DNA of 64,000 nucleotides, taken from Rhodopseudomonas palustris. Lineage in GTDB: Bacteria; Pseudomonadota; Alphaproteobacteria; Rhizobiales; Xanthobacteraceae. The notes beneath the pieces are model-generated. The model did no database searches. It was not told where the DNA came from and saw only the letters and a list, made by a program, of their open reading frames with translations. Location of the stretch: contig JACRJB010000007.1 of assembly GCA_016215605.1 (NCBI GenBank), positions 1 through 64,000 on the forward strand, written 5' to 3'. A program made the translations under genes and the position numbers. Each line of letters starts with the position of its first letter. Position 1 is the stretch's first letter. This document shows positions 34,616 to 43,405 of this stretch, piece after piece.

Positions 34616-35188
34616 ATGTACGATGCCGTCGCCGACGATTACTGCTATCCCGGCACGACCATCCTGAAAAACAAGCTTGATCTGCAAGACGCGGATGAAC
34701 TCGCCGGCTTCGAAGCCGAGGTGAGTGATGCGCGGTCGGACGAGGAAATCCCCGATGGGAGTCTGGATTTCAAGCACTTTAAAGCTATCCACCACCACCT
34801 GTTCCAGGACGTCTACGACTGGGCCGGGCAAATCAGGACCGTCCGCATCTCCAAGGACGGGAACATGTTCTGCTTCCCGGAGAACATCGAAAAGCAAGCC
34901 GAGAAACTCTTTGCTACTCTCAAGCGGGATGTCTGGCTGAAAGGGCTCTCTGCCGAAGAGTTCGCTCGGAAGTCCGCGCATTTCCTTTCAGAACTGAATG
35001 CCATCCATGCGTTTCGTGAGGGCAATGGACGAACGCAATTGTCGTTCTTCTTGCTCTTGGCGCAACAGGCCGATCATCCGTTGAATCTCGATTATTTCGA
35101 GCCGCGAGCGTTTCTCGATGCCATGATCGCGAGCTTCGGGGGCGATGAGGCGCCATTGGCTGCGGCGATCAAAAGGCTGGTCGAGTAG
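34616..35188 (+). CDS. Fic/DOC family protein (AMPylation toxin-like)
   Basis: A 190-aa Fic-domain protein. The core motif reads HAFREGNGRTQL with His at residue 131, matching HxFxxGNGR; the usual final Arg (GNGRxxR) is not obvious. The flap region DWAGQIRTVRISKDGNMFC is also typical. Fic proteins transfer AMP to protein targets such as DNA gyrase. Codon use in this gene (more A and T at third positions) differs from its neighbours, suggesting transfer. It is encoded with a likely antitoxin next to a tRNA gene. Confidence 0.87.
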   Translation: MYDAVADDYCYPGTTILKNKLDLQDADELAGFEAEVSDARSDEEIPDGSLDFKHFKAIHHHLFQDVYDWAGQIRTVRISKDGNMFCFPENIEKQAEKLFATLKRDVWLKGLSAEEFARKSAHFLSELNAIHAFREGNGRTQLSFFLLLAQQADHPLNLDYFEPRAFLDAMIASFGGDEAPLAAAIKRLVE

Positions 35189-35217
35189 TCAGTGCGGGCA
35201 ACGCCCGGACGCGGACA

Positions 35218-35694
35218 TCAACTGCGGGTTTGCAGGGCACGTTCCATCCGCTTCACCATGTGCACGGCCCTGTCGCCGTTCGCGCGGGTCTCGATGCGTT
35301 CCTCGCTGTAGCCCAGCGACGCGTACAGGCGGATGTTCTCCTCGAAGCGTTCGTTGGTGTAAAGCCGCAACGTGTCGCGGCCGGCGTCGCGGGCGATCTG
35401 GTCGGCGAGCGCCAGCAGGCGGCGGCCGTGGCCGCGCTTTTGCGCGTCGGGCGACACCGCGACGTTGACGATCAAGAGATCGTCGTCGCGCAGGTCGGTC
35501 TCGATCAGCGCCACCAACGTGCCGCCGTGTTCGATAAGGTCGAAGCGATGCTGCTGGATCGCGACCGCGTAGTCGGCGAGCATCGGCAGCGGCTCGTGGC
35601 CGATCAGCGCCTTCCACTTGGCGTAGGCGCGCATCGTCAGCGCCGTGATCGCCGCGACGTCGGCGGCGGTGCCGCGCCGGATCAGTTCGGGCAT
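35218..35694 (-). CDS. GNAT family N-acetyltransferase
   Basis: A 158-aa acetyl-CoA-dependent N-acetyltransferase. The acetyl-CoA motif A is LLIVNVAVSPDAQKRGHGRR, followed by LLALADQIARDAG and YTNERFEENIRLYASLGY. GAAAGG precedes the ATG. It is 22 nt downstream of the GT92 gene on the same strand, so the two are probably co-transcribed. The substrate is unknown; these proteins act on small amines, antibiotics or protein N-termini. Confidence 0.88.
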   Translation of the reverse strand: MPELIRRGTAADVAAITALTMRAYAKWKALIGHEPLPMLADYAVAIQQHRFDLIEHGGTLVALIETDLRDDDLLIVNVAVSPDAQKRGHGRRLLALADQIARDAGRDTLRLYTNERFEENIRLYASLGYSEERIETRANGDRAVHMVKRMERALQTRS

Positions 35695-35716
35695 CGCATG
35701 CCTTTCACGCGCGGTG

Positions 35717-36574
35717 CTACCCGGCCTGCGCCGCTTCCGCCTTCCCGAACACCCGGTCCAGCACCGGCAGGATCGAAGTGTCCTCTTCGGCGTTCATGTC
35801 CTTCTCGGCGGCGAAGTGCCAGTCGCTGTCGCGGGGGACGTGGGTGGAGGCGTCGCCGCGCTGGATCTTGGTTTGCAGATCCGACAGCGAGCGCGACCAG
35901 TAGTGATTGAGGCGCAAGAGGTCGAGCACCGGGCGGTCGCCCTGGAACGGGCGGCGCATCGTGTCGATCGTGTCGCCCTGCCAGTATTTGTACAGATGCA
36001 CGTTGCGCATCGAGCGGATCCAGCGCGGATTGGCGATGGTCTTCGCCGAGATCTTCGACAGCGGCGAGCGCCGCGTGAACGCGCGCGAGATCGGCGTCGG
36101 CGGTCGCTCCTCGATGCCGGCCGAGCCGAAATAGGGCGAGAACACGCCGACCGCCGGCACGCCGTCGAACCGCGGCAGCACGTCGGTGACCTTGTCGGCC
36201 ACCGGCGAGAACAGAAACTCGTCGATGTCGATGAACGCCATCCACTTCGCATCCAGCCGATGCTGCTTGATGCAATGGCGATAGGCCGGGAGCTGCCCGA
36301 CCTCGACCGGCCAGTCGGTCAGCGTCACCATCCCGCGCGCGATCCACGGCGCCAGCACGTCGCGGAAGTGATCGGTGCTGAAATTGTTGTAGAGATAGAA
36401 ATGGCCGACGCCCATGGCTTCGTGGAATCGCAGCCACTCGTCGAGAAACGGCGCTTCCTCGCGAAAGATCGCGACCGCCGCCAGCATCGGCACGTCGCGC
36501 CCGGCGACGGCCCGATCCAGGGCTCGCGCCCGCCACACGAACGGCGCCCGCAGCCACGACTTGAAACTCGACAT
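35717..36574 (-). CDS. Glycosyltransferase family 92-like protein
   Basis: A 285-aa glycosyltransferase-A-fold protein. A nucleotide-sugar DxD motif lies in AFIDIDEFLF (DID at about 116-118). AIFREEAPFLDEWLRFHEAM and LYNNFSTDHF are typical of GT92/GT2-like enzymes that add a sugar to an extracellular polysaccharide or glycan. AAGGA precedes the ATG. No transmembrane helix is visible, so it is probably cytosolic or peripheral. It precedes the GNAT gene. Confidence 0.78.
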   Translation of the reverse strand: MSSFKSWLRAPFVWRARALDRAVAGRDVPMLAAVAIFREEAPFLDEWLRFHEAMGVGHFYLYNNFSTDHFRDVLAPWIARGMVTLTDWPVEVGQLPAYRHCIKQHRLDAKWMAFIDIDEFLFSPVADKVTDVLPRFDGVPAVGVFSPYFGSAGIEERPPTPISRAFTRRSPLSKISAKTIANPRWIRSMRNVHLYKYWQGDTIDTMRRPFQGDRPVLDLLRLNHYWSRSLSDLQTKIQRGDASTHVPRDSDWHFAAEKDMNAEEDTSILPVLDRVFGKAEAAQAG

Positions 36575-36898
36575 CGATATCCTTTCAACTGCGATCGGCC
36601 GCCGTCGACATCGGGCGCCGCTGGCTCGTCAGGCGCGCGATCCGGGCCGGCGATATTGCCAAGCCCGGCCTGTTGCCGCAATCTCGCCGCCGCCCGCGCC
36701 GGGTCGCGCCCGGCTCGGCTGCTGCTGCGGCGGTGGTTCTATCGCGGACGTGGCGAATGGCCAAATCGCTTCGGACGTGGTTGTTGGGCGCGTGTCGCGT
36801 CGTGATCGACGGCGAGGCGGCAGCGACCGCGCCTCATTCCCGCCACTGCCGCCTGATCTTTCCGAAATCGCAACGTTGTCCTGCTAGTCCCGAGCGCC
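36575..36898. other. 324-bp divergent gap without recognisable gene
   Basis: It separates the GT92 gene (leftward) from the small lipoprotein gene (rightward) and should contain both promoters. I see no strong dyad, repeat or coding signal in it. Confidence 0.5.
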
Positions 36899-37321
36899 AT
36901 GACCGATCGCCGCCGTGTTTCGTTTCGCCCGAGCCTTGTCGCCGCCGTCGCGCTGGTGGCCGGGGCGGCCGGGCTGTCCGGCTGCGCGGTGCTCGGCGAC
37001 AGCGCGTTGTCGCAGGCGTTCGTCGATCCGGCGCGATATGATCTCTACAGCTGCGAGCAGCTTGCCACCGAGCGCACCGCACTCGATGCGCGGCTCACCG
37101 AAATCAACACGCTGATGCGCAAGGCGGAGACCGGCACCGGTGGCGCGGTGGTCTCCGAGGTCGCCTATCGCAACGACTACATCAACCTGAAAGCGCAGTC
37201 GCGGCTCGCCGAGCAGACCTGGCGCGACAACAAATGCGTCGCGGCGCCGCCGCCGGTGACGGCCGCCGTCCCGGTGGCTCCTGCCGCCGCCCCCGCGCGC
37301 GCCGGCCGCGCCGCGCGCTGA
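36899..37321 (+). CDS. Small putative lipoprotein of unknown function
   Basis: A 140-aa exported protein. The N-terminus is basic (TDRRRVSFRP), followed by a hydrophobic stretch and a lipobox LSGC with Cys29, giving a lipid-anchored mature form. The middle (YDLYSCEQLATERTALDARL) is helical, with one more Cys near residue 52 and another near 113. The tail is Ala/Pro-rich and flexible. It is convergent with the FAD monooxygenase. No function is assigned. Confidence 0.75.
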   Translation: MTDRRRVSFRPSLVAAVALVAGAAGLSGCAVLGDSALSQAFVDPARYDLYSCEQLATERTALDARLTEINTLMRKAETGTGGAVVSEVAYRNDYINLKAQSRLAEQTWRDNKCVAAPPPVTAAVPVAPAAAPARAGRAAR

Positions 37322-37349
37322 CGCGGCTCGCAGTGCGCCTCCCGCCGCC

Positions 37350-38561
37350 TCACAGCCGCCAGTCGTAGACCCAGTTCTGCCGCGCCAGCAGCCGCTCGCC
37401 GCCGAGCGCCTGCATCGCCAGATCGCGCGCCAGCGCCATCGGCCCGGTGAGGTGATAAATCTTGCCGTTCTGCCGCGCCAGCCGTTGCACCCGCGCCACC
37501 CGCGCGCGGCGCGCCTGCGCGTAGCGCTGCAGCGACGCCGGCACCGACAGCGCGTCGCCCGCGGTCGGCCCGCCATGACTGTCGCCGAGGCATTGCGCCA
37601 GCACCGCCGCGTCCTCGATCGCCATGCCGGCGCCTTGGGCCGCGAACGGCAGCATGCCGTGCGCCGCATCGCCGAGCAGCGCAGTCGCGCCGGCGCTCCA
37701 CACCCCGCCGTCGGGCATTGCGAACAGCGCCCAGCGCTTCCAGCTGTCGACCGCGCCGATCAGCTTTTGGGCCGCATCGGTCCAGCCGGCGGCGGCGAAC
37801 CGGGCCCTGATGTCGCGCGGGTCGCCCGGCGCGCTCCAGCCTTCGCGATTCCAGTCGTCGGGCACGATCGCCACCAGATTGACCAGTCGCCCGCCGGAGA
37901 TCGGATACACCACCAGATGCGCATCCGGCCCCATCCACAGCTGCACGCCGGTGCGCGCGTCGGCCTGCGGCAGCGCCTTGGCGGCGACCGTGCCGCGCCA
38001 GGCGATCAGCCCGCTGAAGCGCGGCTGCGCCGCCGGAAACAACTGCCCGCGCACCGCGGACCAGATGCCGTCGGCGCCGATCAGCGCCAGCGCGGCCTCC
38101 TGCTTGCGTTCGGTGCGGCGGCGCTGGCCGACGGTGACGCCGCGGGCGTGGCTGGCGAAATCCTCGAACAGGCAGCCGAGCCGCAGATCGATCGACGGAT
38201 GGGCGACGACCTGCGCTTCGAGCGCGGACTGCAGATCGGCGCGGTGGATCACCCAATACGGCGCGCCCGCGCGGGCCGCGGCCTCGCCGAGCGGCAGCCG
38301 CACCAGCGCACGGCCGCTGCGCGCGCTCATCACCGTCACGGCGTCCGGCACCACCGCGCGCTGCGCGAGCCGGTCGCCGAGGCCGAGATCGATCAGCACG
38401 CGGCTGGCGTTGGGGGAGAGCTGAAGGCCGGCGCCGGCTTCCTCGAGCCGTTCCGCCTTCTCCAGAATGATGACGCGAAAACCTCGCGCGGCGAGCGCAA
38501 GCGAAGCCGTCAGTCCACCGATTCCCGCGCCAGCGACGACGATGGTGCGGGGGCCGGACAC
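37350..38561 (-). CDS. FAD-dependent monooxygenase (UbiH/salicylate hydroxylase-like)
   Basis: A 403-aa flavoprotein aromatic hydroxylase. It contains the FAD-binding GAGIGGLTAS at 11-20, the GADGIWSAVR segment and the ribityl-binding GDAAHGMLPFAAQGAGMAIE at about 295-315. Such enzymes hydroxylate phenolic substrates with NAD(P)H and oxygen. It starts with GTG at 38561, 7 nt after the stop of the zinc-finger gene on the same strand, so the two are co-transcribed. The substrate is not evident. Confidence 0.88.
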   Translation of the reverse strand: MSGPRTIVVAGAGIGGLTASLALAARGFRVIILEKAERLEEAGAGLQLSPNASRVLIDLGLGDRLAQRAVVPDAVTVMSARSGRALVRLPLGEAAARAGAPYWVIHRADLQSALEAQVVAHPSIDLRLGCLFEDFASHARGVTVGQRRRTERKQEAALALIGADGIWSAVRGQLFPAAQPRFSGLIAWRGTVAAKALPQADARTGVQLWMGPDAHLVVYPISGGRLVNLVAIVPDDWNREGWSAPGDPRDIRARFAAAGWTDAAQKLIGAVDSWKRWALFAMPDGGVWSAGATALLGDAAHGMLPFAAQGAGMAIEDAAVLAQCLGDSHGGPTAGDALSVPASLQRYAQARRARVARVQRLARQNGKIYHLTGPMALARDLAMQALGGERLLARQNWVYDWRL

Positions 38562-38568
38562 GCGACGA

Positions 38569-38814
38569 TCAGGCGACTTTGTCCTTCAGCACGCATTCCG
38601 GCGGCCGGGCTTCGCCCGGCTTCAGGTCGGGCGCGTAGCGATACAGCGTCGAGCAGTACGGGCAGATGATCTCGTTGTCGTTGCCGAGGTCGAGAAACAC
38701 GTGCGGATGATCGAACGGCGGATTCGCGCCCACACACATGAATTCCTTCGAGCCGATCTCGATCATTGGAACGCCGGCATCGTTCTGGAAATGTGGAACC
38801 ACGTGGTCGGACAT
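38569..38814 (-). CDS. Zinc-finger domain protein (NDUFS6/zf-CHCC-like)
   Basis: An 81-aa protein with Cys27, a His at about 36-38, and Cys51-x-x-Cys54 in CPYCSTLYRY. This is the zinc site of the family that includes the NDUFS6 accessory subunit of complex I. In alphaproteobacteria such proteins are candidates for respiratory complex I accessory factors. AAAGGTGAG precedes the ATG. It is the first gene of a pair with the FAD monooxygenase. Confidence 0.85.
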   Translation of the reverse strand: MSDHVVPHFQNDAGVPMIEIGSKEFMCVGANPPFDHPHVFLDLGNDNEIICPYCSTLYRYAPDLKPGEARPPECVLKDKVA

Positions 38815-39023
38815 TCAGCTCACCTTTGCTCGCGACGGAGAGGGCAATCATCACGGTGCAGCGCACCATACCGGCGTCGGCTCCTGATTCCTAGAGCGCG
38901 CGGACAGGCTTTGCCCGTCGAAATTCGACACAATCCCATGATGTTGGAGAAGCCCTTCTTTCGTCGGATCGGTTGTGTCCGAGGTATGACACCCCACATT
39001 GAGATCAACGAGGGTCGCAGCAT

Positions 39024-40184
39024 ATGCGTCTGAAACTGGGCATTGCCAAGGCTGGCATCGCACTCTGCGCCGTTGCGCTGGTGCTGACGCTGCCGCATGC
39101 CCGTCGCAGTGCGGCGCTTCTTGCCGCGCAGGACGACCCGGCGCAACTGTCGGAACTGCAGATCGGGTCCGCGTTGCAGCAGGACCCCGGACTGATCGCG
39201 CGTCACATCACGGAGGCGCTCGACGCCCACGATGCCGACCTCGCTAACAGCTTGCTACAACTTACCGCTGCACGAAATATCGTGCTCCCGGCCGACCTGA
39301 CGACGCGCGTCGCCGAGGCGGTCGCCGCCGAGCAGTCGGGCGCCGGCATCGCCACGCGCTTCGCCACCGGGCTCGTCACCGGGCGGGCCGACGACGGCGC
39401 CAGCCTGTCCGGCACGCTGGCCGGCGATCTGTTCGTGTTCGGCGACATCCGCGATGTGGTGCGCGAGGGCAAGAATCTCGCGACCGGCGCCGACGTCGAT
39501 CGCGTCGTGCTCGGCCTGGCCGCGGCAGGGATCGCGGTGACGGCGGCGACCTATGTCACCGTCGGCGGCGCCGCGCCGGCCCGCGCCGGGCTGACGCTGG
39601 TCAAGGACGCCCGCAAGGTCGGCCGACTCGGCGAAGGGCTGGCGGCCTGGGCCGGCCGTTCGGCGCGCGAGGTGGTCGATGCGCCGGCGCTGCAACGCGC
39701 CGTCGCCGGCGGATCGATCGGCCGCCCGGCCGAGACGCTGACCGCGGTCAAGGCCGCGTTTCGGGCCGAGAAGGCCGGCGGGCTGATGCGGCTCGCCAAG
39801 GACGTCGGCCGCGTCGGCGAGAAGGCCGGCACCCGTGGCGCGCTGGACACGCTGAAGATCGCCGAAGGCCCCAAGGACGTCGCGCGCGCGGCGCGGCTCG
39901 CCGAAGCCAAGGGCGGCCAGACCCGCGCCTTCCTCAAGATCCTCGGCCGTGGTGCGCTGTTTCTGACGATGGGCGCCTGGAATTTCGCCTGGTGGATCTT
40001 CGGTGCGCTGATGACGGTGTTCGGTCTGGTCTGCTCGCTGAAGGCCGGCGTCGAGCGGATGACGCAGAACTGGATCGATCGCGGCAAGGCGCGGCGCGCG
40101 AAACGGCTGCTCGCTGAGGCGAAGTGCGCGCAAGCCGCGCAAGTCAATCCGTCTCCGGTCGCAGCGGCCCTGTCGGTTTCGTAG
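39024..40184 (+). CDS. Hypothetical membrane-associated protein
   Basis: A 386-aa protein that I do not recognise. The N-terminal hydrophobic segment (about 8-23) could be a signal or anchor. A second is at about 158-177 (LGLAAAGIAVTAATYVTVGG), and a strong one is at about 312-336 (FLTMGAWNFAWWIFGALMTV). The rest is Ala/Arg/Lys-rich and probably helical. GAGGG precedes the ATG. It is followed by an alpha/beta hydrolase after 79 nt. It appears real from codon bias and length. Confidence 0.7.
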   Translation: MRLKLGIAKAGIALCAVALVLTLPHARRSAALLAAQDDPAQLSELQIGSALQQDPGLIARHITEALDAHDADLANSLLQLTAARNIVLPADLTTRVAEAVAAEQSGAGIATRFATGLVTGRADDGASLSGTLAGDLFVFGDIRDVVREGKNLATGADVDRVVLGLAAAGIAVTAATYVTVGGAAPARAGLTLVKDARKVGRLGEGLAAWAGRSAREVVDAPALQRAVAGGSIGRPAETLTAVKAAFRAEKAGGLMRLAKDVGRVGEKAGTRGALDTLKIAEGPKDVARAARLAEAKGGQTRAFLKILGRGALFLTMGAWNFAWWIFGALMTVFGLVCSLKAGVERMTQNWIDRGKARRAKRLLAEAKCAQAAQVNPSPVAAALSVS

Positions 40185-40263
40185 CTGTCGCCGGTCGTCG
40201 CAATTCTCTATCCTGCCGGTCTCTCCTTCCCGCTCATCCTCTTCAACAATCATCGGACGGTCG

Positions 40264-41016
40264 ATGCCGAGCTTTGATCACGGCGGAGTCACTATCGCGT
40301 ATCTCGACGACGGCGAGGGCGATCCGATCGTGCTCGTGCACGGCTTCGCGTCGAACAAGAACGTCAACTGGGTGTATCCGTCTTGGCTGTCGGAGTTGAA
40401 GCGCGCCGGCCGCCGTGTCATCGCGCTCGACAATCGCGGCCATGGCGAGTCGACGAAGCTGTACGATGCCGCGGACTACGGCCTCGCGACGATGGCCGGC
40501 GACGTGATTGCGCTGATGGATCATCTCGCGCTCGATCGCGCCGATATCATGGGCTACTCGCTCGGCGGCCGCATCACCGCGACGCTGGCGCGCCAGCATC
40601 CGGAGCGGGTGCGCGCCGCGATCCTCGGCGGCATCGGCAGCGGCCTCGTGATCGGCGGTGGGCCCGGCGAGACCGTCGCCCTCGCGCTCGAAGCGCCGTC
40701 GCTCGACGACGTCAGCGATCCGGTCGGCCGCACCTTCCGTGCCTTCGCCGATCAGACCCGTTCCGACCGCAAGGCGCTCGCCGCCTGCCTGCGCGGCTCG
40801 CGGCTGCTGATGAGCGAACAGGAGGCGGGCGAGATCAAAGTGCCGGTGCTGATCGCGGTCGGCACCGTCGACGACGTCGCCGGTTCGGCGCATCAGCTCA
40901 GCGGCATGATCCCGGGCTCCGAAGTGCTCGACATCCCGCGCCGCGATCACATGCGCGCGGTCGGCGATCGCGTCTACAAGGAAGGCGTCGTCGATTTCCT
41001 GGCGCGCCGCCCGTGA
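40264..41016 (+). CDS. Alpha/beta hydrolase
   Basis: A 250-aa alpha/beta hydrolase with the nucleophile elbow GYSLGG (Ser99), the oxyanion HGFASNK near 26-32, a probable acid Asp in GTVDDVAG and a His in RRDHMRAVG near the C-terminus. It would hydrolyse an ester or similar bond in the cytoplasm; no signal peptide is seen. It lies downstream of the unknown membrane protein and may be co-transcribed with it. The substrate is unknown. Confidence 0.88.
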   Translation: MPSFDHGGVTIAYLDDGEGDPIVLVHGFASNKNVNWVYPSWLSELKRAGRRVIALDNRGHGESTKLYDAADYGLATMAGDVIALMDHLALDRADIMGYSLGGRITATLARQHPERVRAAILGGIGSGLVIGGGPGETVALALEAPSLDDVSDPVGRTFRAFADQTRSDRKALAACLRGSRLLMSEQEAGEIKVPVLIAVGTVDDVAGSAHQLSGMIPGSEVLDIPRRDHMRAVGDRVYKEGVVDFLARRP

Positions 41017-41240
41017 GACTGCGGTGGACCGGCGCCGCGGCAACTTGAAGGGCCCACTCTGCTCCCCATCTGGAGATTCCGCGACGCCGCTGGACAGGAT
41101 CGGTCGTCGCGGTAATGGTGTCGTCGCGTCAATGGGTTAACCGCCAGTTTGGTGAGCCGGCCGGGATCCGCAAGGCGGCGCGACAGCCTCGCCGCCGGCG
41201 TGCTATACTGACCGTGACAGGGAAGAGCGAGAGAGCCGGC

Positions 41241-42068
41241 ATGGTGATGCATCAGGTCAATCCGCAGTCCGCGCAGCTGACGTCGCTCGATCCGATCTGG
41301 GAACGGGTGCGCGCCGAGGCCGAGGATGTGGTCCGCCGCGAGCCGACGCTCGCGTCGTTCATCTATGCCAGCGTGCTGCATCACGATCGGCTCGAGGACG
41401 CGGTGGTGCATCGCGTCGCCGAGCGGCTCGACCACGCGGCGCTGTCCGGCGATCTGATCCGCCAGACCTTCGAGGAAGCGCTGCGCGACACGCCGGACAT
41501 CGGCAACGCCTTCCGCGCCGACATGGTCGCGGTGTTCGATCGCGACCCGGCGACCTCGCGCTTCATCGATCCGCTGCTGTACTTCAAGGGCTTCCACGCC
41601 ATGCAGACGCATCGGCTGGCGCATTGGCTGCATCTGCAGGGCCGCAAGGATTTCGCCCTGTATCTGCAGAGCCGCGCCTCGGCGGTGTTTCAGACCGACA
41701 TCAACCCCGCCGCCCGGATCGGCCGCGGGATTTTCCTCGATCATGCGACCGGTCTGGTGGTCGGCGAAACCGCGGTGATCGAGGACGACGTCTCGATCCT
41801 GCACGGCGTGACGCTCGGCGGCACCGGCAAGGAGCACGAGGATCGCCACCCGAAGATCCGCCACGGCGTGATGATCGGCGCCGGCGCGAAGATCCTCGGC
41901 AACATCGAGGTCGGGCACTGTGCGCGCATCGCCGCCGGCTCGGTGGTGTTGAAGTCGGTGCCGCACAACATGACGGTCGCCGGGGTGCCCGCCAAGGTGG
42001 TCGGTGAGGCCGGCTGCGCCGAGCCGTCGCGCACCATGGATCAGATGCTCAACGCCATCGGGATCTGA
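41241..42068 (+). CDS. cysE: Serine O-acetyltransferase
   Basis: A 275-aa acetyltransferase that makes O-acetylserine from serine and acetyl-CoA, the first step of cysteine synthesis. The N-terminal helical domain (WERVRAEAEDVVRREPTLAS) is followed by the left-handed beta-helix with DINPAARIGRGIFLDHATG, GETAVIEDDVSILHGVTLGG and the GVPAKVVG end. Catalytic His residues lie in DHATG and LHGVTLGG. ATG at 41241 or 41247 could start it. The next gene encodes a DUF3126 protein. Confidence 0.94.
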   Translation: MVMHQVNPQSAQLTSLDPIWERVRAEAEDVVRREPTLASFIYASVLHHDRLEDAVVHRVAERLDHAALSGDLIRQTFEEALRDTPDIGNAFRADMVAVFDRDPATSRFIDPLLYFKGFHAMQTHRLAHWLHLQGRKDFALYLQSRASAVFQTDINPAARIGRGIFLDHATGLVVGETAVIEDDVSILHGVTLGGTGKEHEDRHPKIRHGVMIGAGAKILGNIEVGHCARIAAGSVVLKSVPHNMTVAGVPAKVVGEAGCAEPSRTMDQMLNAIGI

Positions 42069-42238
42069 CGCTGGACTTTCGTCGCGCCGCGAATGCGGTT
42101 TGAAACTCGGCGCGAGGGGTTGCGGTGAGCGGCCCGAGAACGTACTGACGGCGGCCTCGCTCGCCGCGATCGCCGTGCGAGCCCAGCGCTCGCATCGCGC
42201 CGGAAGCCCTTGGATTCTAGTCTGGATTGGAGATCACC

Positions 42239-42457
42239 GTGGACGTTCAGGAAGTCAGAAAACTCGATGCGTATCTCAAGCGGGTGTTCGGCAATCCGAA
42301 GATCCGCGTGGTGCCGCGGCCGAAGAAGGACGATTCCGCCGAAGTGTATATCGGCGAAGAGTTCGTCGGCGTGCTGTTCGTCGACGACGAGGACGACGAT
42401 CGCTCGTTCCAGTTCCAGATGGCGATCCTCGAAGACGATCTCGTCGACGTCGGCTGA
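42239..42457 (+). CDS. DUF3126 family protein
   Basis: A 72-aa acidic protein conserved in alphaproteobacteria and of unknown function. The core VRKLDAYLKRVFGNPKIRV and the DDEDDDRSFQFQMAILEDD stretch match the family as I know it. The GTG at 42239 with GGAG 6 nt upstream is preferred to the TTG at 42227. It follows cysE. A stem-loop lies just beyond its stop. Confidence 0.82.
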   Translation: MDVQEVRKLDAYLKRVFGNPKIRVVPRPKKDDSAEVYIGEEFVGVLFVDDEDDDRSFQFQMAILEDDLVDVG

Positions 42458-42475
42458 GATCTCGTCACTCGATCA

Positions 42476-42509
42476 ACGCGTATTCCGCAGACGTTCGCGG
42501 AGTACGCGT
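42476..42509. terminator. Hairpin between convergent genes
   Basis: A 13-bp stem (ACGCGTATTCCGC with GCGGAGTACGCGT, one G-T pair) and an 8-nt loop sit between the DUF3126 gene and the convergent unknown gene. There is no U-run, so it is only a probable bidirectional terminator. Confidence 0.5.
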
Positions 42510-43222
42510 CAGCCGCGCACGGCGTGAAGCTGCGCGGTCAGGCGGTCGATCGCGGTCGCGACGTCACGCCATTGTGTCAGCCATTGCCGCGGAAACCGGA
42601 AGGTGAGGTCGGCGCCGTCGATCCGGCGTTCGCTGATGCACATCCCCGGCGTCTGCCGGTCGCGGGTGCAGCGCGCCGCGAACGGCGGCTGTTCGGCGGC
42701 GAACAGGTCCTCGGCACTGTAGGGCGATGCGTCCACGAACGGGCGGAGCGTCAGCCCGTCCTCGACCTGTTGCTGCGACGACGGCGTCAGATAGCGCGGA
42801 TAGATCGTGCGCAGCCGCATCTCCGGCGCCAGCGCGTCGTGATGCGCGGCGATCGACACGAAGATGCGGTCGATCGGATGAAACTCTTCGATGTCCTCGG
42901 CGCTGGCGCGCTTCGGTCGCTCCGGCGGGGCGAGCGAGGGGTACAGGAAGGTCAGATCGACCCGCTCCTGCGGCCCGGAGTGGCGCTGGAACTTGACCCG
43001 GAACGCCTTGGTCGGGACGTTGAACAGCGTCTCGCCGATGCTCACCGGGGTGCGGTCGGGATCGCCGACCGGCTGCGCCCGCCAGGTCGGCCACAGCAGA
43101 TAGGCGATTGCTGCGATCGCCAGCAGCGAAATCGTGCTGCCGATGGCGACCGGGACGCGATAGGTCCGCCGGGCCGCGGGAATGGCGCGGCGCGGGGCGG
43201 AGGCTGACGAAACCAAACTCAT
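42509..43222 (-). CDS. Hypothetical membrane-anchored protein
   Basis: A 237-aa protein with an N-terminal cytoplasmic Arg-rich stretch, one hydrophobic helix at about 25-44 (VAIGSTISLLAIAAIAYLLW) and a soluble, probably periplasmic, domain. Cys residues near 185 and 196 lie in FAARCTRDRQTPGMCISERR and could form a disulphide. I do not recognise the domain. It is divergent from a small membrane protein and shares an intergenic CtrA box with it. Confidence 0.72.
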   Translation of the reverse strand: MSLVSSASAPRRAIPAARRTYRVPVAIGSTISLLAIAAIAYLLWPTWRAQPVGDPDRTPVSIGETLFNVPTKAFRVKFQRHSGPQERVDLTFLYPSLAPPERPKRASAEDIEEFHPIDRIFVSIAAHHDALAPEMRLRTIYPRYLTPSSQQQVEDGLTLRPFVDASPYSAEDLFAAEQPPFAARCTRDRQTPGMCISERRIDGADLTFRFPRQWLTQWRDVATAIDRLTAQLHAVRG

Positions 43223-43320
43223 TGCAGATCAAAACCCGGACGAAATCACATGGACGAGCGATCCGGCAGTGCAGCGGCGAGGGCTGCCGCGGCGCGATCG
43301 TTATCCCTCTCACGGTCGCG

Positions 43321-43336
43321 TTAACCCAAACTTAAC
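43321..43336. promoter_or_regulatory. Perfect CtrA box (TTAA-N7-TTAAC)
   Basis: TTAACCCAAACTTAAC exactly matches the CtrA full-site consensus TTAA-N7-TTAAC known from alphaproteobacteria. It lies in the divergent region between the 237-aa anchored protein and the small membrane protein, about 70 bp before the latter start. Confidence 0.7.
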
Positions 43337-43405
43337 GATGCGGTGGCGGACAGGGCCGCTTTTTGCGACATTGCGGGCTGTGGTGTGCGGAAGCGAGACG
43401 GATCG

